A DNA stretch of 64,000 nucleotides from Pseudomonas sp. TNT3 (GTDB lineage: Bacteria; Pseudomonadota; Gammaproteobacteria; Pseudomonadales; Pseudomonadaceae), in contig NZ_WFGV02000022.1 of assembly GCF_010095445.2 (NCBI RefSeq), forward strand, positions 29,062 through 93,061. The letters run 5' to 3'. Made by a program: the position numbers and the translations under genes. Below, piece by piece: positions 30,905-44,528 of the stretch (within the stretch, counting starts at the first letter, position 1; every line of letters begins with the position of its first letter). The notes below the pieces were generated by a model. It had not been told where the DNA came from. It was given only the letters and a program-made list of their open reading frames with translations, and ran no database searches.

Positions 30905-32359
30905 TCAGTACCTCCAAAAGACCGGCGTTACGATCACCAGCACCGTAAGTATTTCCAACCTTCCGAGGAGCATGCCAACTGTGAGCAACCACTTCGCCGC
31001 ATCTGGTAACGAAGCGAAATTGCCTGCCGGTCCAATGATCGTTCCCAGTCCCGGGCCAACATTGCACACTGCTGTAGCGGCCCCACTGAGCGCCGTCGTC
31101 CAATCTAGCCCGATCAACGCCAACCCCAAGGCGATAATGGCAATGGTGATGCTGAAGAAAAATGAAAAGGTCAGAAGCGAGCGCAAGATTTCCTCATCAA
31201 TGGGATGACCGTTGTACTTCTTCTGAATCAAGGCGCGAGGATGGATCAGTTGTTTCAAACTACTCAAGAGTAGGGCGGCAGCAACCTGGAAGCGGAAAAT
31301 TTTAAGGCCTCCAGCCGTGGAGCCTGAGCATCCGCCGACGAGGGTCAGATAGAAGAACAACAAAACGGCAAAACTGCCCCATAACGTGTAATCGCCAACC
31401 GCAACTCCAGTGGTCGTGACAACCGAAGTCACGTTGACCGCTACAATACGAAATGCATCCCACCAAGCGTATTCGCTGTGAAGGCATAGCCATGTACCCA
31501 CAGCTAGCCAGGTGACAATCAAGAATTCAAGAAACCCGCGCACCTGATGATCCTTCAGTAACACACGCCGATGACCGCGCAATGTTGCGACGTACAAGGT
31601 AAAGGGCAGGCTACCCAGAATCATGATGACCACCGCTACCCAGTGAATCGCTGGCTGCGTCCAATGCCCAAGCGAGGCGTCCGAAGTGGAGAATCCGCCA
31701 GTCGAGATCAACGACATTGCGTGGTTGACCGCGTCAAACGGCGTCATCCCGGCGATCCAGAGTGCCAGAGCCCCGGTGCCAGTAAGTCCCAGATAGAGAA
31801 AGAGGATGTACTTGGCTGCCACATGAGAACGCGGCGTCACTTTCTCCGACCAGTCTGAGGACTCTGTCTGGAAAAGACGCATGCCACCCACTCGCAACAG
31901 TGGAAGGATCGCCACAGCCACGCCGATGAAGCCGATACCCCCCAGCCAGTGCAGCATCGAGCGCCAGATCAACAATCCCGGTGAAGCGGTATCCAAACCA
32001 CTCAGGACAGTTGAGCCCGTGGTTGTGATGCCGGACATCGTTTCGAAGAAAGCGTCGGTGTAACTGATGTGACTGATAAACACCATTGGCAACGCCGCGA
32101 AGGTACAGACCACCACCCAACTGCCAGTCGTCAACAGGTACATATCCCTCGGGCGGAGCTGGCCAGTATCAGGGCGCCCACGCACGATCAAAAGAAGGCC
32201 GCTGATGAAGGTAATCAAACTCGACCAGAGAAAGGCCGACAGTTCGTCGCTACGCTCATAGGCCACGAGCGTAATCATGGGAATAGCCATGCTTACGGCT
32301 AGCGTGATCAGAAAAATGCCTAGGATGAAGCCGATGAGCCGCATTGCCGCGATGGACAT
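30905..32359 (-). CDS. trkH: Trk/Ktr-type potassium uptake permease
   Basis: 484 residues with the four pore-loop repeats of TrkH/TrkG proteins. Selectivity-filter-like segments are seen at GITTTGSTVL, STGGFSTSDA, TTTGVAVGDY and CNVGPGLGTI. GGCSGSTAGGLKIFRFQV is the hallmark block after the third repeat. It takes up potassium across the inner membrane with the NAD-binding TrkA protein, which is not encoded here. It lies near NhaA, DUF2254 and ClC genes, suggesting an ion or osmotic homeostasis neighbourhood. Confidence 0.94.
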   Translation of the reverse strand: MSIAAMRLIGFILGIFLITLAVSMAIPMITLVAYERSDELSAFLWSSLITFISGLLLIVRGRPDTGQLRPRDMYLLTTGSWVVVCTFAALPMVFISHISYTDAFFETMSGITTTGSTVLSGLDTASPGLLIWRSMLHWLGGIGFIGVAVAILPLLRVGGMRLFQTESSDWSEKVTPRSHVAAKYILFLYLGLTGTGALALWIAGMTPFDAVNHAMSLISTGGFSTSDASLGHWTQPAIHWVAVVIMILGSLPFTLYVATLRGHRRVLLKDHQVRGFLEFLIVTWLAVGTWLCLHSEYAWWDAFRIVAVNVTSVVTTTGVAVGDYTLWGSFAVLLFFYLTLVGGCSGSTAGGLKIFRFQVAAALLLSSLKQLIHPRALIQKKYNGHPIDEEILRSLLTFSFFFSITIAIIALGLALIGLDWTTALSGAATAVCNVGPGLGTIIGPAGNFASLPDAAKWLLTVGMLLGRLEILTVLVIVTPVFWRY

Positions 32360-33036
32360 AGAACTAGCCTGCCAGATTTTAGCTGCGAAGCCTTTAAATC
32401 AGGCCTTCAGAGCGCTACCGACCATCCAACTCATAGCCAACGAGTGGAGAGTATCTGCAACGTAATTGAGTAACGTTTCCTACAAATAAAAAACCCGGCA
32501 CAGGGCCGGGCTTGCCTGTACTCCCCTAATACACAGTTCCCAAATGAGAGGGATGGAGAACCGACTGAGGAACACAGGTCGCCGATATTGCCAAAGCACG
32601 TTTTGCAAAGCAATCCATCTATGAAAAATGCTCCGACAGCTAACTGTCGCTACACCACTGCGATGAACAGACTAAAAAACCGCTAATTCATTGCGCCGAC
32701 AAATCCCAGCTCCAATTGAAATTGTAGGTTTAGAGGGGATCGCGGGTTGGGACGAATTTCAAGCAGATTCCCCCGAGCTTTGTAGACCGATCATTTTTTC
32801 CAAAAATGGGGAACTGCCCCATTGGTTGGGGAAGACCCACCAATTTATAGGAATATGCCCCATCATGTTCTGTAAGCGCGCAGAAACACTCTGAAACAAC
32901 TTACTAATTCATTAGTACTTTTTCTTCGAGGCCAGATGATGGCCTAACAGTTGCAATTTCCCCACTACCGCAGCATCTGCCGTCACTGAACAGTGATGGC
33001 GGGTTTCGCCGATAGGCATGACGCGAGGGGAATAAA
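32360..33036. other. Intergenic region upstream of trkH and the multicopper oxidase
   Basis: About 680 bases without a supported protein gene. It holds a minus-strand terminator and candidate small RNA (32484-32590), and just before 33037 a GAGGGGAA ribosome site for the multicopper oxidase. Confidence 0.5.
32484..32590 (-). ncRNA. Candidate small RNA ending in a strong terminator
   Basis: On the minus strand, GCCCGGC/GCCGGGT arms (about 32493-32512) form a GC-rich stem followed by a run of T (32486-32493 region). No protein gene on this strand ends here. The sequence just upstream (32520-32585) includes short complementary blocks (GTTCC with GGAAC) and pyrimidine-rich CCCTCTC, as in Pseudomonas regulatory RNAs. 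The RgsA/P16 family is one to test, but I cannot confirm it. The 5' end is a guess. Confidence 0.4.
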
Positions 33037-36456
<3,420 letters not shown>

Positions 36457-36507
36457 ACTTGTTTCTTGGGCTACCGGAGAATGAGTAGGAAATTGAGCGA
36501 ACTGTAA

Positions 36508-36549
36508 ATCAACACGGCGCACTGGCTAGTCAGCCAGTGCGCCGTTGAT
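36508..36549. terminator. Long inverted repeat between convergent genes
   Basis: ATCAACACGGCGCACTGGCT (36508-36527) pairs with AGCCAGTGCGCCGTTGAT (36532-36549). The stem has 18 pairs with a 2-base bulge and a 4-base loop. There is no clear T run on either side. It sits between the convergent multicopper oxidase and nhaA genes and probably limits read-through. Confidence 0.65.
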
Positions 36550-36585
36550 GTCCGCACAATCGGACGTTGATCCGAGAGTAAACCG

Positions 36586-37923
36586 TCAGAACTTTATTTT
36601 CCCCCAGATCAATCCGGTGATTGCAGCCACTGCTGAAGCCGCAAGAACACTGAGTTTTGCCGAAGAAAGGAACGCGGGATCAGAAAACGCCAACGATGAG
36701 ATAAAGATGGACATCGTAAATCCGATACCGGCCAACAAACCCACCAGTCCGATACCACTCCATGTCACACCCTCAGGCAGCTTGCAGACGTTGAGCTTGA
36801 CGAGGGCGAAGCTCGCAAGAACGATTCCGAGCGGCTTGCCGAGAACAAGTGCTGATATCACACCCATGAAGATATTCCGAGAGACATCATCGTCCAGATT
36901 GATGCCTTGAAGGCCTACACCCGCATTGGCCAAAGCGAAGAGCGGCATGACACCAAACGCTACCCATGGGTGCAGTCCTACTTGGACCCGCTGTACCGGA
37001 GGCAATATTTCCCTCTGTGCTTGCTGAAGTTGCTTCAGCGGCTTGGCGACCTCCCCCGGACTGTTGGAGGAATGGGAGAAACGATCGATCAGCTCATGGA
37101 AACTTCGTCCAATTGTATCCAGTGGCCGTTCCGTTGCGGGCTTGGAGTTTACCGGCGTCATCAAACCAAGAATCACGCCCGCCAGTGTGGGATGAACACC
37201 GGTTTTCAGGAGGCCAAACCATACAATGGCGCCCGGCAGTATGTACACGTAGGCCTTGCCAATGCCCATTCTCTGAAATAGCAGCACCAGAGCCAATCCG
37301 CTCATCGCAACCACTAACCCCAGGTAATCCAGGCTCGCGGTATAGAAAACGGCAATGATCAAGATGGCGACAATGTCGTCGATGATGGCGAGGGCCAGCA
37401 GCAGCACGCGAATACCACCCGGAATCGACTTTCCTAACAGTGCGAGAACCCCGACAGCAAACGCAATGTCGGTGGCGGTTGGCACAGCCCACCCTGTACT
37501 GGCTTCGGTACCCTGGTTGAACGCCATGTAAATAATCGCCGGCATCATGACGCCACCTAACGCCGCGCCAAGAGGTAACGTCGCCAACTTCAGATTCGCA
37601 AGCGCACCGTCATTGATTTCCTGGCGTATCTCAGCTCCGACCACGAGAAAGAAAATAGCCATCAGCCCATCATTGACCAAAAAATGCAGCGAACACGAGA
37701 CCGTAAACTCGCCCAAACCTAAGGTGAGTTGGGTGTTCCAAAAGTGCTCATAAGAATCAGCAAGCGGGCTGTTGGCCCAGATGAGCGCAACCATCGCAGC
37801 GAGCAGCAAGACGATGCCGCTAACCGCTTCGATATGTGAAAACCGTTCTATTGCGGCCAGTGCGCGAGTGGTCAAAACCTGAGGACGAGGAATAGAGGAG
37901 GACGCCGAGTTTTTATCAGACAC
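36586..37923 (-). CDS. nhaA: Na+/H+ antiporter NhaA
   Basis: 445 residues from a GTG at 37923, chosen because a GGAGAG site lies 5 bases upstream; the longer open frame to 38070 has no family similarity. Visible NhaA blocks are the SGIVLLLAAMVALIWANSP start of helix 1, then FFLVVGAEIRQE and GWAVPTATDIAFAVGVL. The paired aspartates follow in LALAIIDDIVAILIIAVFY. A FANAGV segment lies further on. It exchanges protons for sodium or lithium at the inner membrane. It is divergent from the DUF2254 gene. Confidence 0.94.
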   Translation of the reverse strand: MSDKNSASSSIPRPQVLTTRALAAIERFSHIEAVSGIVLLLAAMVALIWANSPLADSYEHFWNTQLTLGLGEFTVSCSLHFLVNDGLMAIFFLVVGAEIRQEINDGALANLKLATLPLGAALGGVMMPAIIYMAFNQGTEASTGWAVPTATDIAFAVGVLALLGKSIPGGIRVLLLALAIIDDIVAILIIAVFYTASLDYLGLVVAMSGLALVLLFQRMGIGKAYVYILPGAIVWFGLLKTGVHPTLAGVILGLMTPVNSKPATERPLDTIGRSFHELIDRFSHSSNSPGEVAKPLKQLQQAQREILPPVQRVQVGLHPWVAFGVMPLFALANAGVGLQGINLDDDVSRNIFMGVISALVLGKPLGIVLASFALVKLNVCKLPEGVTWSGIGLVGLLAGIGFTMSIFISSLAFSDPAFLSSAKLSVLAASAVAAITGLIWGKIKF

Positions 37924-38162
37924 ATTAACTCTCCGCTGGCGGCCCGACCAACGTTTGAGCTTAACCTGCGCCGTGCCGTATGCAGCAACGCACCCAGCCG
38001 GATGATAAGTAGCTAACAAGCACGATGTAAATGACCAAGCCAAACTACTGAATGAACCTTCGTCTGCCAAGAAGACTCCACCAAAGGTAATAACCTCTTC
38101 CTCCTTTGTTGACGAAAATCCGAAACTACTGATCGATCACGTCACTATCAAGGATATTAAAA

Positions 38163-39440
38163 ATGATCGCTCGCTGGCGCTGGGTGCTACACCAACTGAC
38201 CAAACGGCTGTGGTTCAGAGCGAGTCTGTTTTCTTTGCTGGGAATAGCAACTGCGTTACTCGCTGTTGCCTTCAAGGACTACATTCCCGAATCATTGCCC
38301 ACCCGAATCGGCGCCGACGCCGTCGACAAAATCTTGGGCATCATCGCCTCGAGCATGCTCGCCGTGACCACTTTTTCGCTGAGTACTATGGGGACTGCCT
38401 ACGGTGCAGCCAGCAGTGGCGTAACGCCTCGTGCTACCACGCTGGTGATGGAGGACACCACGACTCAAAATGCACTCGCCACCTTCATTGGATCATTTCT
38501 GTTCAGCCTGGTAGGTATCATCGCTTTGAGTACCGGGGCCTACGGCACGCAAGGAAGGGTTCTGCTATTTGCGGTGACCATTGCCGTCGTGATTCTGATT
38601 GTTTACACGCTTTTGCGCTGGATCGATCACCTGTCCAAGCTCGGACGGGTAGGTGAAACAATTGATCGTGTCGAACAGGCAACCATCGACGCCATCAAAC
38701 ACAGAATCCAATGGCCTCATTTGGGCGGTGCTGCCTACCCATCCGAGTGGATGATTCCACCCGCGGCGCAAATAATCTCAAGTCATCAAACCGGGTACGT
38801 CCAGCATATTGATGTACATGCATTAGGTGCCATCGCCAAAACCTGCGAAATACAGATTTTCCTGGACGTCCTTCCAGGGAGCTTTGTCCATCTGGACATG
38901 CCGATCGCTCGAACCGTGAATTTGAACAAGGAGCACGCAGACGCTTTGCACGACAGCAGTGAAAAAATCCTCGCTGCGCTAACCATCGGCGTCCGTCGGA
39001 CGTTTGAGCATGATCCACGGTTCGGGCTGTCGGTGCTTTCCGAGATTGCCTCACGCGCATTATCGCCAGCAGTTAACGACCCTGGAACGGCAATCGACGT
39101 CATTGGGCGCGGGGTCAGAAGCCTAACCTGTTGGAGCATACCCCAAGAGCCTGCGGCAAAAATCGATGAAGATTGCGAGCAGGTTTACTTGCGCAGCCTG
39201 ATGGTCGATGACCTTTTCGATGACTTATTCGCGCCCATAGCTCGAGACGGAGCAGGCTTGATCGAAGTGGACCTTCGCTTGATAAAGGCCCTTGTCAGTC
39301 TCGCGCACATACACCCTGATATGTTCGGCGGTGCCTGTACCAGGCATGCCGATCTCCTAATCAAGCGCGCGAACCTTGCACTGACATTGGAGGAGGACAA
39401 ACAGATACTTGGCGCAACGGCACGACAACTGATGCGCTAG
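38163..39440 (+). CDS. DUF2254 family membrane protein
   Basis: 425 residues with four N-terminal transmembrane helices (about 17-37, 55-80, 105-125 and 132-150) and a long soluble C-terminal region. The segments STMGTAYGAASSGVTPRATT and LSPAVNDPGTAIDVIGRG are characteristic of DUF2254 predicted membrane proteins, whose function is unknown. An AAGGA ribosome site precedes the ATG. It stands divergent from nhaA and convergent with the ClC gene, with only 1 base between the stops. An ion-related role is suggested by location only. Confidence 0.85.
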   Translation: MIARWRWVLHQLTKRLWFRASLFSLLGIATALLAVAFKDYIPESLPTRIGADAVDKILGIIASSMLAVTTFSLSTMGTAYGAASSGVTPRATTLVMEDTTTQNALATFIGSFLFSLVGIIALSTGAYGTQGRVLLFAVTIAVVILIVYTLLRWIDHLSKLGRVGETIDRVEQATIDAIKHRIQWPHLGGAAYPSEWMIPPAAQIISSHQTGYVQHIDVHALGAIAKTCEIQIFLDVLPGSFVHLDMPIARTVNLNKEHADALHDSSEKILAALTIGVRRTFEHDPRFGLSVLSEIASRALSPAVNDPGTAIDVIGRGVRSLTCWSIPQEPAAKIDEDCEQVYLRSLMVDDLFDDLFAPIARDGAGLIEVDLRLIKALVSLAHIHPDMFGGACTRHADLLIKRANLALTLEEDKQILGATARQLMR

Positions 39441-39441
39441 G

Positions 39442-40806
39442 TCACCCAGATTTTCGCGAAGTTGCATCATTGTCCGGAGCTTGCAGAAATCCGCGGGCCA
39501 ACTGCTGATACAACTCGGGGCCCATCCTTCCACTGACCGCTTTGGCAATGAGCGCGACAGCCAGGAGACTTATCACCATTCCGTGGCTGTCGATCATCTC
39601 CATCACGATGATTGCGGACGTGATGGGCGACTGCGTGACCGCAGCCAGGAACCCAGCCATGCACAGGGCAATGATCGGCTGAGCAGCCAGGCCGAAAAGT
39701 TCGGCGGCATTTGCCCCAACAGCAGCACCTACCGCCAGAGACGGCGCAAAAATGCCCCCGGGGATCCCAGAAAAGTAAGTCACGACGGTCGCCAGAAAAC
39801 GCGTGATCGGCGCATGCCAAGGCAGGCTGACATCGGACACGATGACTTGGGAGGTGATGCCGTAACCGCTGCCAAATGACGTCCCTGCGCTGAGCCAACC
39901 GAGAATTGCCACGATCAATCCGCAAGCGCCAGCGAACCAGACGGGGTGCATACGCCGCCATTCCCAGACAACAAACCGATGATGTCGCTGGGGCCACAGC
40001 AACAGGCGGCTGAACAACCCACCCAGGAGACCGCAGCCAATACCGGTGACCAGCACCGGCGCAATGATGTCGAGATGAATGTCTTGAACATCAAAATGAC
40101 CGAAATAGTTGTAGTTACCCTGCAAAGCAATCGCGACCATCCCCGACAGTATGATCGTACTGAGCAAGACCCCACTGGTGCGGGTTTCTAACTTGCGACC
40201 CAATTCTTCGACCGCAAAGGCAACGCCGGCCAGCGGTGTATTGAACGCAGCGGCAATGCCCGCAGCGCCGCCGGCGAGGATGAGGTCTTCGCTGCGGATG
40301 ATTCGGGCATTGGGCAAATAGCGGTGAAAGAAATGCATGATCGAGGCTGCGACTTGTACCGAAGGGCCTTCGCGCCCGGCCGAAAAGCCTCCGGTAAGCG
40401 CCAGAGTGCCGAGGCCTATCTTGGCGAAGGCGATACGCAGCGACACCAGTTTATCGACTGGCTTCCCTTGATGAGCCAGGCGGGTGGCGGCGATCACTTG
40501 AGGGATCCCACTGCCTTGGGAGCCCACAAAAAAGCGGGTGGTCATCCACACCACCAGCATGCCAATTAGCGGCGTGTATACAAAGGGCAACCACGGCCGC
40601 TCGGCTGCCTGTTGGGCAAATTGCGTGAGTGCCATGTCGGCCAACCGGGCGAACATCACAACCAGCAGGCCCGCGAGCGTAGCGGCTGCCCAAAGCGTCA
40701 CCCGTGTCCGCCACCGGATCGAGGCAAAGCGACGGCGTATTAAAATTAGCGGTTTGATCACTCGCGCGGATTCCCAGTTGAGGTTTTCGTCATCGAAGTG
40801 AGGCAA
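39442..40806 (-). CDS. ClC-family chloride channel/antiporter (ClcB-like)
   Basis: 454 residues with the ClC fold. Chloride-pore motifs appear as GSGIPQ (about residue 98), GREGPSVQ (about 145) and GGIFAPSLAVG (about 350). Whether it is a channel or a Cl-/H+ antiporter cannot be told without checking the gating glutamates; the Glu of GREGP is present. The start is uncertain: the frame opens with TTG at 40806 without a strong ribosome site, and a GTG 15 codons later is an alternative. It is convergent with the DUF2254 gene. Confidence 0.92.
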   Translation of the reverse strand: MPHFDDENLNWESARVIKPLILIRRRFASIRWRTRVTLWAAATLAGLLVVMFARLADMALTQFAQQAAERPWLPFVYTPLIGMLVVWMTTRFFVGSQGSGIPQVIAATRLAHQGKPVDKLVSLRIAFAKIGLGTLALTGGFSAGREGPSVQVAASIMHFFHRYLPNARIIRSEDLILAGGAAGIAAAFNTPLAGVAFAVEELGRKLETRTSGVLLSTIILSGMVAIALQGNYNYFGHFDVQDIHLDIIAPVLVTGIGCGLLGGLFSRLLLWPQRHHRFVVWEWRRMHPVWFAGACGLIVAILGWLSAGTSFGSGYGITSQVIVSDVSLPWHAPITRFLATVVTYFSGIPGGIFAPSLAVGAAVGANAAELFGLAAQPIIALCMAGFLAAVTQSPITSAIIVMEMIDSHGMVISLLAVALIAKAVSGRMGPELYQQLARGFLQAPDNDATSRKSG

Positions 40807-40989
40807 AACTAACCGGATTAGTCATACGCTCCAACGGAAGCCGGGCAAATGAGTACAAAACAATCCCCCCACAAAATCAGTCGCCACTTCCCGCGGCCAG
40901 CGATTGACTGCCATCTCGTCACTTCTGCGTAACTATCGACTACAGTTGAAACACTCTGCATAAAGCCACAACAAGACGGAGAGTTCCCC

Positions 40990-41943
40990 ATGCGAGTAAA
41001 AAGCCGCTTTACCCTTCTGGCCGCCGCCGCAACCTTGGCAATCGCCACCACTACGCAGGCCGCACCGGTATTCATAAATATACTGACTGGGGGAACCAGC
41101 GGGGTTTATTACCCGATTGGTGTCGGACTGTCGCAGATCTACAGCGACGGTATTCCAGGCGTGAAAACGTCGGTTCAAGCCACCAAAGCCTCGGTGGAGA
41201 ACTTGAACCTGCTGCAGGCCGGTCGAGGTGAACTGGCATTAGCGCTGGGAGACTCAGTGGCCGACGCGAAAAACGGTGTTGCAGAAGCAGGATTCAATGC
41301 CCCACTTACCAAGTTACGCGCCATTGCCGGTGCTTATCCCAACTACATTCAAATCGTGGCCAGCAAGGAATCGGGAATCAAGTCGCTGGCTGACCTCAAA
41401 GGTAAGACCATCTCGGTCGGGGCACCAAAATCAGGCACTGAGCTGAACGCACGGGCGATTTTCAAAGCTGCGGGTTTGACTTACGAAGATATGGGTAAAG
41501 TGCAATATCTGCCATTCGCCGAATCGGTCGAGCTGATCAAGAATCGACAATTGGACGCCACCCTGCAGTCTTCTGGACTGGGCATGGCGGCCATTCGTGA
41601 CCTGTCCTCTGTCATGCCGCTGAACTATGTCTCAATTCCAACCGACGTGGTCGCAAAAATCGGCAACCCGGCCTATCAAGGGGCAATGATTCCCGCCAAT
41701 ACCTATGACGGGCAACCTGATGCGGTACCAACGGTGGCGATCACCAATATCCTGGTCACCCGTGCCGACGTGCCAGATGAAGTGGCTTACCAGATGACCA
41801 AGTTGCTGTTCGAAAACCTGACACGTTTGGGTAACTCTCATTCGGCGGCCAAGGACATCAAATTGGAAACCGCTGCCAAAAACCTGCCAATTGCGCTCCA
41901 TCCGGGCGCCGAACGTTATTACAAGGAAAAAGGCGCGCTGTAA
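40990..41943 (+). CDS. TAXI-family TRAP transporter solute-binding protein
   Basis: 317 residues with a signal peptide (about 1-24, ending TTTQAAP) and a GGAGAG ribosome site. ILTGGTSGVYYPIGVGLSQI and the later SLADLKGKTISVGAPKSGTE are typical of the TAXI (TRAP-associated extracytoplasmic immunogenic) family. It is the periplasmic binding protein for the fused permease encoded next. TAXI systems are often linked to glutamate, 2-oxoglutarate or other dicarboxylates; the ligand here is unknown. Confidence 0.93.
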   Translation: MRVKSRFTLLAAAATLAIATTTQAAPVFINILTGGTSGVYYPIGVGLSQIYSDGIPGVKTSVQATKASVENLNLLQAGRGELALALGDSVADAKNGVAEAGFNAPLTKLRAIAGAYPNYIQIVASKESGIKSLADLKGKTISVGAPKSGTELNARAIFKAAGLTYEDMGKVQYLPFAESVELIKNRQLDATLQSSGLGMAAIRDLSSVMPLNYVSIPTDVVAKIGNPAYQGAMIPANTYDGQPDAVPTVAITNILVTRADVPDEVAYQMTKLLFENLTRLGNSHSAAKDIKLETAAKNLPIALHPGAERYYKEKGAL

Positions 41944-42023
41944 CGGTGCCAGACTTTGCGGCCAGAAGTAATACTACGTCGACTGTCCGCCCACCTTCCA
42001 TGCAGTCATGAGGCAGGCAGCAC

Positions 42024-44051
42024 ATGAGTGAAGATCATCACGGCATCTCCGCTAATCCGCGAGACTGGCCAAAAACCCTATTTTTCGTAGCATTGTTGTT
42101 CTCGATTTTTCAGATCTTCACCGCTGCGTTTTCGCCAATCTCAAGCCAAATTCTGCGCGCAGTACACGTCGGCTTCCTGCTGTGGGTCGTATTTCTGAGC
42201 TACCCGGCTTACGGCAGGAAGCGTCCTTGGCAACCTCTGGCCTGGGTGCTCAGTCTAGCTTCCATCACCACGGCCCTGTACCAGTGGATATTCGAGGCCG
42301 ATCTCATCCAGCGGTCTGGCGATCTGACATTGGCAGACACCGTATTGGGGCTTTTGCTGATTGCACTGGTGTTCGAAGCTGCACGGAGAGTGATGGGCAT
42401 TGCTCTGCCTATCATTTGCGGTCTATTCCTGGCTTATGGCTTGTTTGGTGAATATCTGCCTGGCGACCTGGCCCACCGCGGTTATGGCTTCGATCAGATC
42501 ATCAACCAATTATCATTTGGTACTGAAGGGCTGTACGGCACACCGACCTATGTATCGGCTACCTACATTTTTCTTTTCATTCTATTCGGCGCGTTTCTTG
42601 AACAAGCCGGCATGATCAAATTGTTCACCGATTTCGCCATGGGCCTGTTCGGTCACAAATTGGGCGGGCCAGCCAAAGTTGCGGTCGCCTCATCGGCGTT
42701 GATGGGTACCATTACCGGCTCTGGGATTGCCAACGTCGTTACAACGGGGCAATTCACCATCCCACTAATGAAACGCTTTGGCTACCGAGCTGCGTTTGCC
42801 GGCGGGGTGGAAGCCACCTCCAGCATGGGCAGTCAATTGATGCCGCCGGTGATGGGGGCCGTAGCATTCATCATGGCCGAAACCATCAACGTACCGTTCG
42901 TGGAGATCGCCAAAGCGGCGTTGATTCCCGCCATCCTTTACTTCGGTTCGGTGTTCTGGATGGTTCATCTGGAGGCCAAGCGTTCGAATCTCAAAGGCCT
43001 TCCCAAGGACCAATGCCCCAGTGCGTTGGGTGCGGTCAAGGAGAACTGGTACCTACTGATTCCACTGTTGGTATTGGTCTACTTACTGTTCTCCGGGCGC
43101 ACTCCTCTGTTCTCCGGCATGGTCGGTCTGGCACTGACGGCTATCGTGATTCTCGGATCGGCGATTATTCTCAGAGTGCAAAGCTTCGGTCTACGCTGCA
43201 CCTTTTGGATAGCGCTCGGCATCTTGTGTACCGGTTTTTTCCAACTGGGGATCGGTGTGATCTTTGCGGTCATCGCCGTACTGGTGGTCGCGTGCTGGTT
43301 CATCAAGGGTGGTCACGAAACACTGACCATCTGCCTGCACGCGCTGGTCGAAGGCGCGCGCCATGCGGTACCGGTAGGCATTGCCTGTGCACTGGTGGGC
43401 ATCATTATCGGCGTGGTGTCACTGACCGGTGTGGCCTCCACCTTTGCGGGTTACATTTTAGCTATAGGCCGGGACAACCTGCTGCTTTCGCTGATCTTGA
43501 CGATGATCACTTGCCTGGTGCTGGGCATGGGCATCCCGACCATTCCCAATTACATCATCACCAGCTCGATCGCAGCCCCTGCACTGCTGGAGTTGGGTGT
43601 GCCTTTGATCGTTTCGCACATGTTCGTGTTTTATTTCGGCATCCTCGCCGATCTCACCCCCCCGGTCGCTCTAGCCTGCTTTGCGGCCGCACCGATCGCC
43701 AAAGAGAGTGGATTCAAGATCAGCCTGTGGGCGGTTCGAATCGCGTTGGCGGGTTTCGTCATTCCGTTCATGGCGGTCTACAACCCGGCGTTGATGCTGC
43801 AAGGTGACAATCTGTGGGCAACCGCCTACATGTTGATCAAGACAATATTGGCGGTCGGGCTTTGGGGAATGGCCTCCACCGGCTACTTGCAACGCAAGAT
43901 GCCTGTTTGGGAGCGATTGTTGTGCGTAGGCGCAGGAGCTTTGCTGGTTGTTGCGTTGCCACTGACTGATGAGCTGGGCTTCGCCCTCGGGACATTGATG
44001 ATACTTCAACATGTTTGGCGGTCCCGTCAGGCAGGGATAGCCAACGCATGA
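42024..44051 (+). CDS. TRAP transporter fused permease (4TM/12TM, DctQM fusion type)
   Basis: 675 residues. The N-terminal four helices correspond to the small subunit and the remaining helices to the large subunit. Family blocks include GTITGSGIANVVTTGQFTIP, EATSSMGSQLMPPVMGAVAF, and LGMGIPTIPNYIITSSIAAP. It is the membrane part of the TAXI TRAP system. The start lies 80 bases after the binding-protein stop, and the stop overlaps the DUF1850 start (ATGA), so the three genes form one operon. Confidence 0.94.
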   Translation: MSEDHHGISANPRDWPKTLFFVALLFSIFQIFTAAFSPISSQILRAVHVGFLLWVVFLSYPAYGRKRPWQPLAWVLSLASITTALYQWIFEADLIQRSGDLTLADTVLGLLLIALVFEAARRVMGIALPIICGLFLAYGLFGEYLPGDLAHRGYGFDQIINQLSFGTEGLYGTPTYVSATYIFLFILFGAFLEQAGMIKLFTDFAMGLFGHKLGGPAKVAVASSALMGTITGSGIANVVTTGQFTIPLMKRFGYRAAFAGGVEATSSMGSQLMPPVMGAVAFIMAETINVPFVEIAKAALIPAILYFGSVFWMVHLEAKRSNLKGLPKDQCPSALGAVKENWYLLIPLLVLVYLLFSGRTPLFSGMVGLALTAIVILGSAIILRVQSFGLRCTFWIALGILCTGFFQLGIGVIFAVIAVLVVACWFIKGGHETLTICLHALVEGARHAVPVGIACALVGIIIGVVSLTGVASTFAGYILAIGRDNLLLSLILTMITCLVLGMGIPTIPNYIITSSIAAPALLELGVPLIVSHMFVFYFGILADLTPPVALACFAAAPIAKESGFKISLWAVRIALAGFVIPFMAVYNPALMLQGDNLWATAYMLIKTILAVGLWGMASTGYLQRKMPVWERLLCVGAGALLVVALPLTDELGFALGTLMILQHVWRSRQAGIANA

Positions 44052-44434
44052 TCGGATTATGTCTGGGCCTCACCGGCGCCGTGTGGGCTCAACTGTCGGT
44101 TTCACACTTCACCCTAGCGTGGAATCACACGATTGAAAAGATTCGCTGGGAAGAGGACTACCGTATCACCAAGCAGGGCCTGGTACTGGAAGAAGCTCGT
44201 GTGCGTGGCAATGGCGCAGGGATGGAGATTCCACAAGGTGCTCGACTGGAAAATGGTAGTTGGCACTACCGGCGATCGTTGCCACCTATGCAGCCGTTGA
44301 GTCTGGGGCGAACGCCTGAGGCTGGCGATTATCAGCTGTGTTTTGACGACCAATGTCATTTCATGAGCAAGTGGATTGGCGCACCAACTTACAGTCAACC
44401 TTCTATGCAGATGTGGGCATGCGAGACAGGCTGA
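44048..44434 (+). CDS. DUF1850 domain protein, partner of the TAXI TRAP system
   Basis: 128 residues from the ATG at 44048, whose overlap with the permease stop (ATGA) shows translational coupling. An N-terminal hydrophobic stretch (IGLCLGLTGAVWAQ) could be a signal or anchor. The WNHTIEKIRWEEDYRI and RVRGNGAGMEIPQGA segments are typical of DUF1850. Proteins of this family are commonly encoded beside TAXI-type TRAP transporters. The function is unknown. Confidence 0.85.
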   Translation: MIGLCLGLTGAVWAQLSVSHFTLAWNHTIEKIRWEEDYRITKQGLVLEEARVRGNGAGMEIPQGARLENGSWHYRRSLPPMQPLSLGRTPEAGDYQLCFDDQCHFMSKWIGAPTYSQPSMQMWACETG

Positions 44435-44528
44435 ATGTGATACTTCCTTCCAAATATGAGTCGAGAAAAGAAGAGACTTTCGATCCTGCAGGAATACTAA
44501 AATACGCTAGTGCAAGCGAGCCATTGGA

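Noticed and set aside
30900..31208. Plus-strand frame over the 3' end of trkH
   Set aside because: It is antisense to the conserved TrkH C-terminus.
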